From Malassezia japonica (taxonomy: Eukaryota; Basidiomycota; Malasseziomycetes; Malasseziales; Malasseziaceae), in NCBI RefSeq assembly GCF_029542785.1, contig NC_083372.1:496001-560000 (forward strand): DNA of 64,000 nt, in the 5' to 3' direction. The notes beneath the pieces were generated by a model. It did no database searches, was not told where the DNA came from, and worked only from the letters and a program-made list of their open reading frames with translations. Both the position numbers and the translations under genes were made by a program. Below, piece after piece: positions 41,470 through 50,464 of this stretch (position 1 is the stretch's first letter; the number at the start of each line of letters is the position of its first letter).

Positions 41470-42496
41470 ATGGTGATTGGTAACCCCGACTCATGGATCG
41501 CCCAGCTGCGCGAGTGCAAGTATCTGCCCGAGGCAGACATGAAAGCGCTCTGCGAGCAGGTGCGCAACATTATGATGGAAGAAAGCAATATCCAGCCGGT
41601 GTCAAGTCCTGTGACGGTGTGTGGTGATATCCACGGCCAGTTCTGGGACCTGCTTGAGCTGTTCCGCGTCGGCGGCAACCTGCCCGAGACGGGCTACATC
41701 TTTATGGGCGACTTTGTCGACCGTGGCTACTTTTCGCTCGAGACCTTCTCTCTCCTAATGGCGCTGAAAGCACGGTATCCGCACCGTATCACGCTCCTGC
41801 GTGGAAACCACGAAAGTCGCCAGATCACGCAGGTCTATGGTTTTTACGACGAGTGTATGCAAAAATACGGTAGCACGACCGTGTGGAAGAGCTGTTGCCA
41901 GGTGTTTGACTATTTGAACATTGCGGCGGTACGTGCGTGTGCTAACCCAGATTATCGACGGGCGTGTCCTGTGTGTGCACGGCGGCCTGAGTCCTGAGCT
42001 GCGTTCCCTGGACCAGATCCGGACGATTATGCGCGTGCAAGAGGTCCCCCACGAGGGTCCGTTTTGCGACCTGATGTGGTCGGATCCCGAAGATATCGAG
42101 ACGTGGAGCGTGAGCCCCCGCGGTGCTGGCTGGCTCTTTGGCCGCCAGGTTACGAAGGAGTTTAATCATCTCAATGGCCTCGAGCTCATTGCGCGTGCGC
42201 ACCAGCTGGTCCAGGAAGGCTACAAGCTGATGCACGACAAAAATATCGTCACGGTCTGGTCGGCCCCCAACTACTGCTACCGCTGCGGAAACGTCGCGTC
42301 CGTCTTCCAGGTAGACGACCTGCTGGACGTGGACACTGCCGCAAAAGAGGCCCAGGAGGCCGGCGAGGCACAAAAGACCGACGAGGACGACAATGCGTCT
42401 CGGTTCGGTCCGTCGCACTTTAAGATTTTCGATGCGGTACCCGACCAGGATCGCATGCTCCCTGCGCGCAGCACCGCGTCGCAGTACTTCCTGTGA
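41470..42496 (+). CDS. SIT4: PP2A-like phosphatase catalytic subunit, PP6/SIT4 type
   Basis: Exon 1 41470-41928, 22-nt intron 41929-41950 (GTACGT...CTAACCCAG), exon 2 41951-42496; 334 residues. Metal-site motifs [20 protein letters not shown] and [11 protein letters not shown] are intact; C-terminus ends [27 protein letters not shown] and [10 protein letters not shown] favour PP6/Sit4 over PP4 or Ppg1. An Ala/Glu/Asp-rich insert (about residues 280-310) before the last beta strands is unusual. Yeast Sit4 acts in G1/S and TOR signalling. Confidence 0.9.
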
Positions 42497-42576
42497 CCAG
42501 GCAAGACACCCATCAACCACTGCGTATATAGTGTGTTGTATTTCTACCTCCGCATAGGCTGTATACCAAGCAGTGC

Positions 42577-43006
42577 TTAGAGACCTTCGTGGGTAGGACC
42601 ACGGCCCTCGTCGCGCGTAGCGTAGAACTTTTCCAGGAAGCCCTTGGGCCGGGGGGGCGCCTCCTCCTCGGCGAACCACCGCATGATGTGCGGCATCTGC
42701 TTCCAGGCGTTCATCGTCTCCTGGTACTCCTGGTGGGCCTTGAGAAGCATCACATCGAGTACGGCAACGTCGCGGATGTGGCGGTTGCGCTCAAACATCG
42801 TGCGGAACTTGGCGCGGATCATCGCAGGGGGGACATCGAGCGGGTACAGAGCGCAAATCTCTGGGGCCTAGCAGTTAGTACAATCGCGCCAGAAAACATA
42901 CAGCACGGTAGAGGGCGCGGTACAAAGCACGCGAGCGGCTCTGAGCGTGCGCCAGCGACAGGGAGACCTGGCTGGTCTTGGCCAAGCGCGCCGGGATAGT
43001 CGTCAT
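42577..43006 (-). CDS. Complex I LYR subunit NDUFA6 (B14)
   Basis: Exon 1 43006-42902, 34-nt intron 42901-42868 (GTATGT...TACTAACTGCTAG), exon 2 42867-42577; 131 residues. The join gives ALYRALYRAAPEICALYPLDVPP, the LYR motif region, followed by the family helix HIRDVAVLDVMLLKAHQEYQE. Accessory subunit binding mitochondrial acyl carrier protein. Its presence implies a complete respiratory complex I, unlike Saccharomyces. Confidence 0.9.
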
Positions 43007-43054
43007 GATCGCTTGGAAATCAGAGCGCAGCCAGCCGCTGGGCGGAGACCGACG

Positions 43055-43061
43055 TCACGTG
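43055..43061. promoter_or_regulatory. TCACGTG box in complex I subunit/SR protein divergent promoter
   Basis: CACGTG core in the 109-bp gap between two start codons. Confidence 0.4.
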
Positions 43062-43115
43062 TTCTCCTCGTGGCCGAAAAGGACCGTGCAGCGTTCAGGG
43101 ACGCTGACAAGGACC

Positions 43116-43806
43116 ATGGCCAGCGGGCGCCGACCTGTGCCTTCGAGGACCCTCTACGTGACGGGGTTCCCCCCAAAAATCTCTGCGCGTGAGCTCGCAG
43201 AGGATTTCGAGCGGTAGGTTGATTTTTCTGACGCAGCATCGGGCCGCTGGTCCGCTGTGACATTCCCGCCCCCAAAAGCGCCGCCTCCAAACCCTATGCG
43301 TTTGTGGAGTACGACGACATTCGCGACGCAGAGGTATGCCGCTAGACTGACGCAGGACGCATACCATGACTTGCATGGCCTTCCGTTTGGATCGTACAAG
43401 ATCGACGTCCAGTACGCCAAGGTACGTCGCCGCACTAACGCAGTCCAAGCCGTCGGTGCCTGCCCGGTCGGGCGGACCGCGCCGCCGCTCGCCGTCGCCG
43501 CGCCGCAGCGAGAGGAAGTACGACCGCGAGCCGCCGCGCGACAGCCGAGCACCGCGCGAGCGCTCGCCAGAGGACCGTGCGCCCCGTGACCTCGACCGGG
43601 ACTTGGACGGGGGCCACGAGGACGAGGCAGCCCGCGACACGGATGCACGCCGCGGCCGCGACGACCCGCGCGATGACCCGCGCGACGATGACCCGCGCGA
43701 CGACCCGCGCGCAGAAAACGATGCAATGACCGACGCCCGCGATGCGCCCGCGGACGCAAAGCAGGACACGAGGGAGCAGGACACGGAGCCTGCAGCCGAC
43801 GCGTAG
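43116..43806 (+). CDS. SR-type splicing factor (one RRM, charged Arg tail)
   Basis: Exons 43116-43213, 43237-43333, 43356-43421 and 43444-43806; introns of 23, 22 and 22 nt; 207 residues. RRM at about 10-85: RNP2 TLYVTGFPP and RNP1 [10 protein letters not shown] are both visible. The tail starts with [10 protein letters not shown] and turns into Arg-Asp/Asp-Pro repeats rather than long RS runs, so it is an atypical SR protein near the SRSF1/Srp2 group. Three tiny introns in the gene of a splicing factor. Confidence 0.85.
43660..43712 (+). repeat. Tandem GAYGACCCGCGC repeat coding for DDPR units
   Basis: Imperfect 9-12-bp units inside the last exon of the SR-protein gene, giving [17 protein letters not shown]. 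Likely length-variable between strains (inference). Confidence 0.6.
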
Positions 43807-43841
43807 AAATCACACTAAGTGCACATGTCCTGTCTATGACA

Positions 43842-44733
43842 TTACAAAGAGGTGGACGTGAGTTCGCTTTCGCCCATCTTTTCGAGCTTAGCGTCGAGGT
43901 CGCCTTCGCGGTACATGGTCACGATGCGTGCCACGAGATCGCTCGTGCTGATTCCCTCGGTGCGTCGCGTGGGCAGAAACTTGCCCTGGCGCTTCAGCCA
44001 ATCGTACACGTCGTCGCTCGCGACCGCCGGGCCGCCCGTGTTCATGGCGTACGGGAGCTCGTCGTGCGCGACATAGTCGATCTCGAGCTTATCAATGAGC
44101 GGCTGTTCGACGACCCACGGGGCGTCTTCGAGCACCTCGTCGACCCAGCGGCAGTTGCGCAGTGCTTCGTAGCGCTCGCTCGACTCGAGAATCGGGCGAT
44201 TTTTGTGCTGCTCGCACAGCTCCGACGACACAACGCCGACAATCAGGTATACAGACGGGAACGAAAGCTTGGCCTGGCGGAGCTGAAGGGCATGGCTGGA
44301 TGAGTCAAGTGACGTACGCATAGTGGAAGAGGTCATACACGCCGTCCGCGTAAATACGGACAGGGCGATCTTGCGGGGGGTGGTTGATACGGTACGGGCG
44401 CTCGGGCGCGGGCGAGTAGATCGCCGCGTGGACCCACTGCCGGATGGAGGCGGCACAGGCGATCGGCGCGATGCGCGGCCCGTCCTCCTTGGACCGGGCG
44501 CCGCCCATGAGCACGTCAAACGAGCGCGAGGTCGCATCGGTGGGCTGGCCACGCAGGGTCAGCGGCGCGCTCGTGTGGCCCGGGTGCGCACGGCGCCCGC
44601 TCGACTCCACGTCGCCGTCGTACGGCGCAGCGGCGTCCGAGTCGGCGCCGTCGGACGACAGCGACCCCGCGGCCACCCCGCCCAGGCTCGGGAGCGGTGC
44701 AGTGACCGGGCTGTGTTCTAGAGAATGCTCCAT
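43842..44733 (-). CDS. PCT1: Choline-phosphate cytidylyltransferase (PCT1)
   Basis: Makes CDP-choline, the rate-limiting step of the Kennedy pathway. Exon 1 44733-44318, 22-nt intron 44317-44296, exon 2 44295-43842; 289 residues. Catalytic fold: [23 protein letters not shown] (family HxGH reads HYAH here), SSERYEALRNCRWVDEV, IDYVAHDE and RTEGISTSDLVARI (RTEGISTS signature). The protein stops about 25 residues after RTEGISTS, so the usual amphipathic lipid-sensing M domain is absent. Gly-to-Ala falls exactly at the splice junction. Confidence 0.9.
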
Positions 44734-45082
44734 TCTGCTGCGATCGGAAAAAGCAAACTCGGCTTCCCGAACGTCGTCGTCGTTGTCCTCCTGTTATCAG
44801 TGCAGTGCACGCACCTCGCTCGCGTCGCGGCTCGAACTTATAACACCAACGCGTGCAGTGGACTCGTGGAGTCGGGATCCAAGGCCGGTGGTGGAAGAAG
44901 CAGCGCTGCCAGGCTGCCCGGCGTTCCGCCTCTGCATTGTGCTCGTGCGGCGCGGGTCGGAGCGCCGCATCGCGCGCTCCGTGCATACCCACGTGGGGTA
45001 GCCACGTGCAGGTGGATCGTGCGCAGGGACTTGCACGTGACACATGTCGTGTGTTGGTTGCGAGAGGCGACGGTGCGGCGCG
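44734..45082. other. 349-bp divergent spacer PCT1/LIM gene
   Basis: Holds both promoters. Two CACGTG cores: CCACGTGC near 45002-45009 and GCACGTGA near 45033-45040. No coding or RNA gene seen. Confidence 0.5.
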
Positions 45083-45910
45083 ATGGCCCCCCGCATTTTT
45101 GTTGAAGCGCCGCGCTGTCCGCGCTGCAATGACCGCGTATATGCAGCGGAGCAAGTTCTAGGCCCTATGGCTAAGCCATATCACAAGCAATGCTTAAAAT
45201 GCGTGGTATGCAACAAGCTCCTCGACAGTGTGTCGCTGCTCGAGCACGAAGGCGAGCCCTTTTGCAACAACTGCCACCGGACGCACCTCGGCCAAGGCAA
45301 GGACAAGTTTGGGACGGCCGTGCCGCTCCGTCCCAAGGTTGACGTCACGCCGAAGAAATCAGAAGGCTCGTCGCAGCCGAACACGCCGAGCCGCCTCGCG
45401 CGCGCGACACCCGACGCAGCGACGCCGTCGCCAAGCCGCCGCCCGCTGCCCACGACGCCGAGTGGGAGTGCGAATCCCCTGTCGCTTCCCAATTCCCTCA
45501 GCCGACAGAGCCTGGGCGAGCGGAGTATGGAGGCGGCGCAGAGCGAGCTCTCGTTTGAAAAGGCACCGACGATCACCTCGCCGTCCGCCCCGATCATCAG
45601 CGGCACGCCGCTCTGTGCGCGGTGCCAAAAGCCAGTGTGTACGTGCAGAAACTAACGCAGATTTTGCAGAGCAAAAGCAGGCGGCCGGCCGCAAGTGGCA
45701 CCGGGCGTGCCTGCGGTGCGACGGGTGCAACACGTCGCTGGACCCCGGCAAGGTGCAGGACGGCCCTGCAGACCTCGCGCACCGCGGTCTTCCGAACACG
45801 TGGTGTCGAATGTGCTACGCCAAGGTACGTGTCTCGTCTAACCTATACAGCATTTTGGCCCCCGCGGTATCGGCGTAGCGGGCCTGTCCTTTCCAGACAT
45901 GGCAACATGA
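45083..45910 (+). CDS. Two-LIM-domain protein
   Basis: Exons 45083-45638, 45661-45824 and 45851-45910; introns of 22 and 26 nt; 259 residues. LIM1 (about 9-62) CPRC...HKQCLKC...CNNCH; a Ser/Pro/Thr-rich linker of ~110 residues; LIM2 begins in exon 1 (CARCQKPV) and is completed by exon 2 (WHRACLRCDGC...WCRMCYAK), ending HFGPRGIGVAG as in CRP/PINCH-type proteins. Zinc ligands are present in both. Probably an actin-cytoskeleton or scaffolding protein (inference). Confidence 0.88.
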
Positions 45911-46398
45911 GCTCCGCGGTGTCCGTAGAAAGTGCGTGTCGAACGCCATCGAATTCATTTTCTCAGTCAAATGAGGCTTTTTATCTCCGCCCCTCGAGCG
46001 AGTCACGCTGGACGGGCGCCGCCATCTCCGTGGACTCGGTGCGCTTCTCCGAACAGTTTCCACGCGCATGGACCCTGGATAAAAAAGAGGGGAATTAACT
46101 ACGCGGAAGTCCCGGACCTGATAGGCACAGGGCCGCGCTCGATGCATGTTCAGCCAATCACCTCTGTCCAAAATCATCTCCGTGGCGGCCGCGGTGCAAG
46201 CGGCGCAGAAGGAATTAATTCCGCGCCTGAGCGGGTGGCGCGGTCAAGGCCAGTGCCAAGCTTGTTCGCGCGAATCGGTCAAAAGGCTCTGCTCAACACG
46301 ATCAGCACTGCGTGCCCGTTTGCTACTAAGCAGCTGCCGCGCCTTTTTTTCTAGTCACCACTCTGTCCTGAGCTGGCCTACGTGTGCCATACTTGGCG
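45911..46398. other. 488-bp spacer with an unexplained open frame
   Basis: Between two plus-strand genes. A frame from ATG 46146 begins MFSQSPLSKIISVAAAVQAAQ and stays open into the next gene in another frame; it is not supported by composition after ~35 codons. Runs of AT (ggaattaa at 46091 and 46210) suggest ordinary 3'/5' flanks. Confidence 0.35.
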
Positions 46399-48192
46399 AT
46401 GGCAGAAGTGATCACTCTACCCTGTGCCTTTCCGTACCACAAGGTACAGCCCACGAGTCAGATGCCAGGGACGATCCCGTTCGAGACGGAATCGCCCCGG
46501 CATTTGTCCGAGTCTTCGGTGCTTGCGCAAGATATGCCCGTAGTGGCCGAGACGGAGCCGTCCGCAACGGATCCCGGTGTCGAGGACGGGACGGGCCACA
46601 CAACCGATTCCGGGCCCGAGGCACCCACGACTCCGCCCCTGTCCGGCGAGGAGGCAGCGCATGCGCTGCCGAGCACGCGGGAGCACAAGAAGCGCACGTT
46701 CCCGCCCGAGGAGCTGATTATCGTGCAACCGTCGCTCAAGCGCCAGCACCACCACCCCTACAACCTGCAGATCCAGCTGTTGAGCCGCACCGTGCGCTCC
46801 AACCCCAACAGTGATTCGGGCCACTCGGAGAGCCGCTCGCGCAGCAACTCGGGTGCGAGTCTGCAGCCGTCGCTGGGCCTCGGGCGCTCCAACTCGATTT
46901 CGTCGATCCGCTCGGGCGCTTCCGACGCCTCGGCGAGCTCCTCGACGGCGACAGCGCGCCGCGCGATCCCGCTGTACAACCTCGACTTTCACCATATCCG
47001 TGCGACGCACATTCTCGATGCGGGCACCGACCAAAACGTGGCGAAGTTCACTCGCCGCGGCGTGGAAATCGACAACTTTGGGCTGCTCCAGCCCCAAGAA
47101 GTGGTGTACCGGCACCAGACGCGCGCGGCCTCGGGCACGTCGCCGAGCAACGTGCCATCCGTAAACGTGTCCGATGCCGAGGGCCCGCGCCGCAGCTTTG
47201 AGTCTGCGGCGCCGTCCGAAGCGGAGCTCGGCACGTCTCCGGACGAGCCCTCCAAGGTGCTCCGCAACAAATTTTTCCATCGCATCCGGCGCCTCGGCGA
47301 TCATTTGCGCGGCAACAAGGAGGGCGAAGGGCAGCCGACCCTCACGCGCACGCAGTCGATCCGCAGCGTGACGCGCACCAACACCGCGCCGACGTTTGAG
47401 GCGCTGCGGCTCAACGAGCCGCAAGACGCCGCGCATTCGCCCCTCGTTTCTGCGCCTGCGCACTCCACGCCGTCGGTGCCCCAGCTGACCCCCGGCGCGG
47501 GGATTGCGAATGGCAAAATGACGACGGCGTATTGCTGGGAGATCAAGCGCCTGAGCCGCCCCAGCGAAGGCGAAGACGTCAACGGACACGTGCACATTGT
47601 GCACGGTGGCAAAATGAACCCCATTCTGGCGCGCATCTGGAAGCAGTTTAATGTACACAACCGCGCCGGTCACGCCGTGCCTCCGCCGCCCCCGCACACG
47701 ATCTTGGTGCGCTTTGAGTGGGTGCGCGAGTACGATGTGCCGACGTCGCCCGGAAGCGATACGACGGGCCTTCCCCGCTCCGAGTCGCGCTCGCCGCGCA
47801 GCTCGCCAACGCGCACGCTCGTCCCCGACGGCGATACGACGCCAGTGGCAGAGCGCAAGCGCCAGGTGAGCGGCGACCAAACCTCGACGTACGGCCGGCG
47901 TACGTCGGAATCCAGTGATGTGGAAGCCGAGATGCAATATGCCCCTTGGACGTGTTATCTTGTTTTGGACGATGCTACACGTATTCCCGTCGGCCAGCTG
48001 ACGCCGGCGCCCCACCACCCGCTGGTGGTGTGCCAGCTGAAGTTGCCGAACCCCCTCCCCGATCTGCGGCACAGCGGACTGGGTCCGGACGGCCGCGGCT
48101 TCTCGCGCGAGGAGCTGCGTGACATTGTCGTCACGACCTCGGTCCACCTGGTAATCCGCGAGTCGCTGGGCAGCCTGCAGGCCGCGCCCTAA
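46399..48192 (+). CDS. Unrecognised conserved-looking fungal protein
   Basis: Intronless, 597 residues from ATG 46399. Two probable folded parts: residues ~95-125 with ~190-225 (TFPPEELIIVQPSLKRQHHHP; PLYNLDFHHIRATHIL; EIDNFGLLQPQEVVYRH) and a C-terminal part (~380-597: TTAYCWEIKRLSRP, ILVRFEWVREYDV, APWTCYLVLDD, HLVIRESLGSL) of alternating strands. Between them lie Ser-rich, probably disordered segments. A family was not recognised. GC-rich third positions and the length support a real gene. Confidence 0.75.
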   Translation: MAEVITLPCAFPYHKVQPTSQMPGTIPFETESPRHLSESSVLAQDMPVVAETEPSATDPGVEDGTGHTTDSGPEAPTTPPLSGEEAAHALPSTREHKKRTFPPEELIIVQPSLKRQHHHPYNLQIQLLSRTVRSNPNSDSGHSESRSRSNSGASLQPSLGLGRSNSISSIRSGASDASASSSTATARRAIPLYNLDFHHIRATHILDAGTDQNVAKFTRRGVEIDNFGLLQPQEVVYRHQTRAASGTSPSNVPSVNVSDAEGPRRSFESAAPSEAELGTSPDEPSKVLRNKFFHRIRRLGDHLRGNKEGEGQPTLTRTQSIRSVTRTNTAPTFEALRLNEPQDAAHSPLVSAPAHSTPSVPQLTPGAGIANGKMTTAYCWEIKRLSRPSEGEDVNGHVHIVHGGKMNPILARIWKQFNVHNRAGHAVPPPPPHTILVRFEWVREYDVPTSPGSDTTGLPRSESRSPRSSPTRTLVPDGDTTPVAERKRQVSGDQTSTYGRRTSESSDVEAEMQYAPWTCYLVLDDATRIPVGQLTPAPHHPLVVCQLKLPNPLPDLRHSGLGPDGRGFSREELRDIVVTTSVHLVIRESLGSLQAAP

Positions 48193-48278
48193 CACCCTCG
48201 TTACGACCATAGCCCTGTCACGAAAGTCACGTTTAGTCATCAGCCGCGCGTTCGATCGGCCGCTTGCCCCTGTCCGAC

Positions 48279-49835
48279 ATGTCTGCCCACGGCAAGGCCG
48301 AGGCCGTGCCGGAAGAAAGCAGCAAAGCGCAGTACCTTGCGCTGCTGCGCCACAATGTTGCGCTGATCCAGCGTAGTGTTCTGCACGTCGAGCAGCGCTA
48401 CCTCGGCCGTGTGTTGCGGTCGCTGCCCTACGTCCGCCGCCAGCTCCACGACAAGGCGGATGTGCTGGCGCTCGTCGTGCAAGAGTCGCTGCCGGAGGCC
48501 AGTGCTGCCGGTATGCGCGATGCGCTGCTGGGGCTGCTCCCTGCGGCCTACCAGCAAGAGGCGCCCGCCAAAGAAGAGGCGATGGACGAGGACGCTCCGG
48601 CGGAAAAGACGCCGCCGGCCGCACCGTCGTTGAGCCCCGAAGCCGTGCCCGAGACGGTGGCGTACCTGCGCCTCCTCGCGGTTGTCTACACGCTCGACCA
48701 GCTGAAGGACGTGCCGAAAGCAACGCAGCTGTGCCAGCAGGCGCTCGACGATGTCCTGCGCCAGAACCGGCGCTCGCTCGACCTGCTGGGTGGCAAGTTG
48801 GTCTTTTACCTCGGTCGCTGCTACGAGCTGAGTGCTGGCGGACTTGCCGCGCTGCGTGATACGCTCCTTGGCCTGCAGCGCACCGCGTCGCTGCGCCACG
48901 ACGAAGAGACGAATGCGACCGTGATCAACCTTTTGCTGCGCCTCTACATTGTCGACGGAAACCTGTACGACCAGGCAGACAAGCTCGTGGCGCGTGCGCC
49001 CTTCCCCCGCGCGAACGCGTCGAACCCCCAGGTGGCGCGCTACGACTACTACGTCGGCCGCATCCGCGCCGTCCAGCTGAACTACTCCGACGCGCACGCC
49101 CATCTGCAGCAGGCGATCCGCCGCGCCCCCCAGCAGGGCCAGCAGGTGAACAGCGCAAGTGCAAAGGACGCGTCGAGCAAGACGCTGGCGGCGGGCTTCC
49201 TCCAGACCGCGTACAAGTTCCTGATCATTGTCGAGCTGCTGATGGGCGAGCTGCCGGAACGTGCCGTGTTCCGTATCCCCATGCTGCGCCGCGCTCTCGC
49301 GTCGTACCTGCCGATTGTGCAGGCAGTGCGTGTGGGTGATCTGTCGCTCTTCCAGACCACGCTGCAACAGCACCAGGCGTTGTTCCAGCGCGACAGGACC
49401 TACTCGCTGATCCTGCGTCTGCGCCACAACGTCATCAAGACGGGTATCCGGCGCATCTCGCTCGCGTACTCGCGCATCTCGCTCGCGGACATTACGCGCA
49501 AGCTGCACCTCGAGTCGGAGGAGGACGCGGAGTACGTCATTGCCAAGGCGATCCGCGACGGCGTGATTGATGCGCGTGTCGAGCACGACAGTGCGACGAT
49601 GGTCTCGAACGAGGCCGTGGATATCTACGCGACCAACGAGCCCCAGGCGCAGCTGCAGCAGCGCATTCACTTTTGCATTCAGCTGCACAACGACAGTGTC
49701 AAGGCGATGCGCTACTCGCTCGACTCGCACCGCGCGGAGCTTGCCTCTGCGACGGCCGCGCGCGAGCGCGAGCGCGAACTCGCCAACGAAATCGCCGACG
49801 GCGACATGGAGGACTCGGAGGAGGACTGGCCGTAG
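48279..49835 (+). CDS. RPN3: 26S proteasome lid subunit Rpn3 (PSMD3)
   Basis: Intronless, 518 residues from ATG 48279. Helical repeats (residues 20-340), an acidic insert (EEAMDEDAPAEKTPP) and a PCI domain (about 340-470, with ITRKLHLESEEDAEYVIAKAIRDGVIDA). C-terminus ends in Asp/Glu-rich residues as usual. Third lid/base proteasome gene here. Confidence 0.95.
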   Translation: MSAHGKAEAVPEESSKAQYLALLRHNVALIQRSVLHVEQRYLGRVLRSLPYVRRQLHDKADVLALVVQESLPEASAAGMRDALLGLLPAAYQQEAPAKEEAMDEDAPAEKTPPAAPSLSPEAVPETVAYLRLLAVVYTLDQLKDVPKATQLCQQALDDVLRQNRRSLDLLGGKLVFYLGRCYELSAGGLAALRDTLLGLQRTASLRHDEETNATVINLLLRLYIVDGNLYDQADKLVARAPFPRANASNPQVARYDYYVGRIRAVQLNYSDAHAHLQQAIRRAPQQGQQVNSASAKDASSKTLAAGFLQTAYKFLIIVELLMGELPERAVFRIPMLRRALASYLPIVQAVRVGDLSLFQTTLQQHQALFQRDRTYSLILRLRHNVIKTGIRRISLAYSRISLADITRKLHLESEEDAEYVIAKAIRDGVIDARVEHDSATMVSNEAVDIYATNEPQAQLQQRIHFCIQLHNDSVKAMRYSLDSHRAELASATAARERERELANEIADGDMEDSEEDWP

Positions 49836-49863
49836 ACCGTAGCCACGTGGCACTTCCTCCACC

Positions 49864-50427
49864 ATGGACGCACCGGTGACGCCGACCTCGGCGTCGCCCT
49901 CGCCCCCGGCGCAGCGCGCGCAGGGGGGCGACGCAGCGCAGGCACAGGTGCCGCGCGCACAGCTGCCGATCGACGAGATTGTGCGGCGCGACCTCGAGAC
50001 GCGGACACGCGCCGTGGTCGACGCGCTGTACGAACTCGCGACGCGCGCCGCCGACGTCCAGCCGAGCGCACAGCTGGGCGAGAGCGTGTACGTGGGGCGA
50101 CTTATACAGAAATAATACGGTGCGCCGCTTGGCGGACGTAGACGTGATGCGGGGGCATATTCATGCGCTCCTCCCAAAAGACGCTGTGGAGTAGGTCCTT
50201 GTGCTGACCCAGCCTCGTCGACGCAGGGCGTAATCCAGACAGCCACACGCGCACGTTTGTCAACCGGCTCGCGAGCGAGAACCAGTACTCGGTCGGCCAA
50301 CACGCATCGATCCGCGTACGTTCTTGTGCTGATCCAGGCCTATCGCGACGCACTCGGCGCGGCGCTCGGCGAGGCGTTCCCAGAGCTCAAGCCGAGCTTG
50401 GACGAGGAGATGCGCCACACGAGCTAG
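49864..50427 (+). CDS. MED10: Mediator subunit Med10 (Nut2)
   Basis: Exons 49864-50087, 50110-50190, 50213-50315 and 50338-50427; three introns each of 22 nt; 165 residues. Only the spliced product shows the family: TRAVVDALYELA, VDLVDAGRNPDSHTRTFVNRLASENQ (conserved GRNPD-x-YT-like box) and the last helix AYRDALGAALGEAFPEL. Middle-module Mediator subunit. Its start is 28 bp past the RPN3 stop. Confidence 0.88.
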
Positions 50428-50464
50428 ACGAGCCTCTCGTACATATACAATAATCTACTCTACA

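Noticed and set aside
46417..48723. 768-codon minus-strand frame across the unrecognised 597-residue gene and RPN3
   Set aside because: Arg/Ala/Gly-rich shadow of two sense genes; no conserved phrase.
48240..50303. 687-codon minus-strand frame opposite RPN3 and MED10
   Set aside because: Shadow frame; RPN3 on the plus strand is unmistakable.
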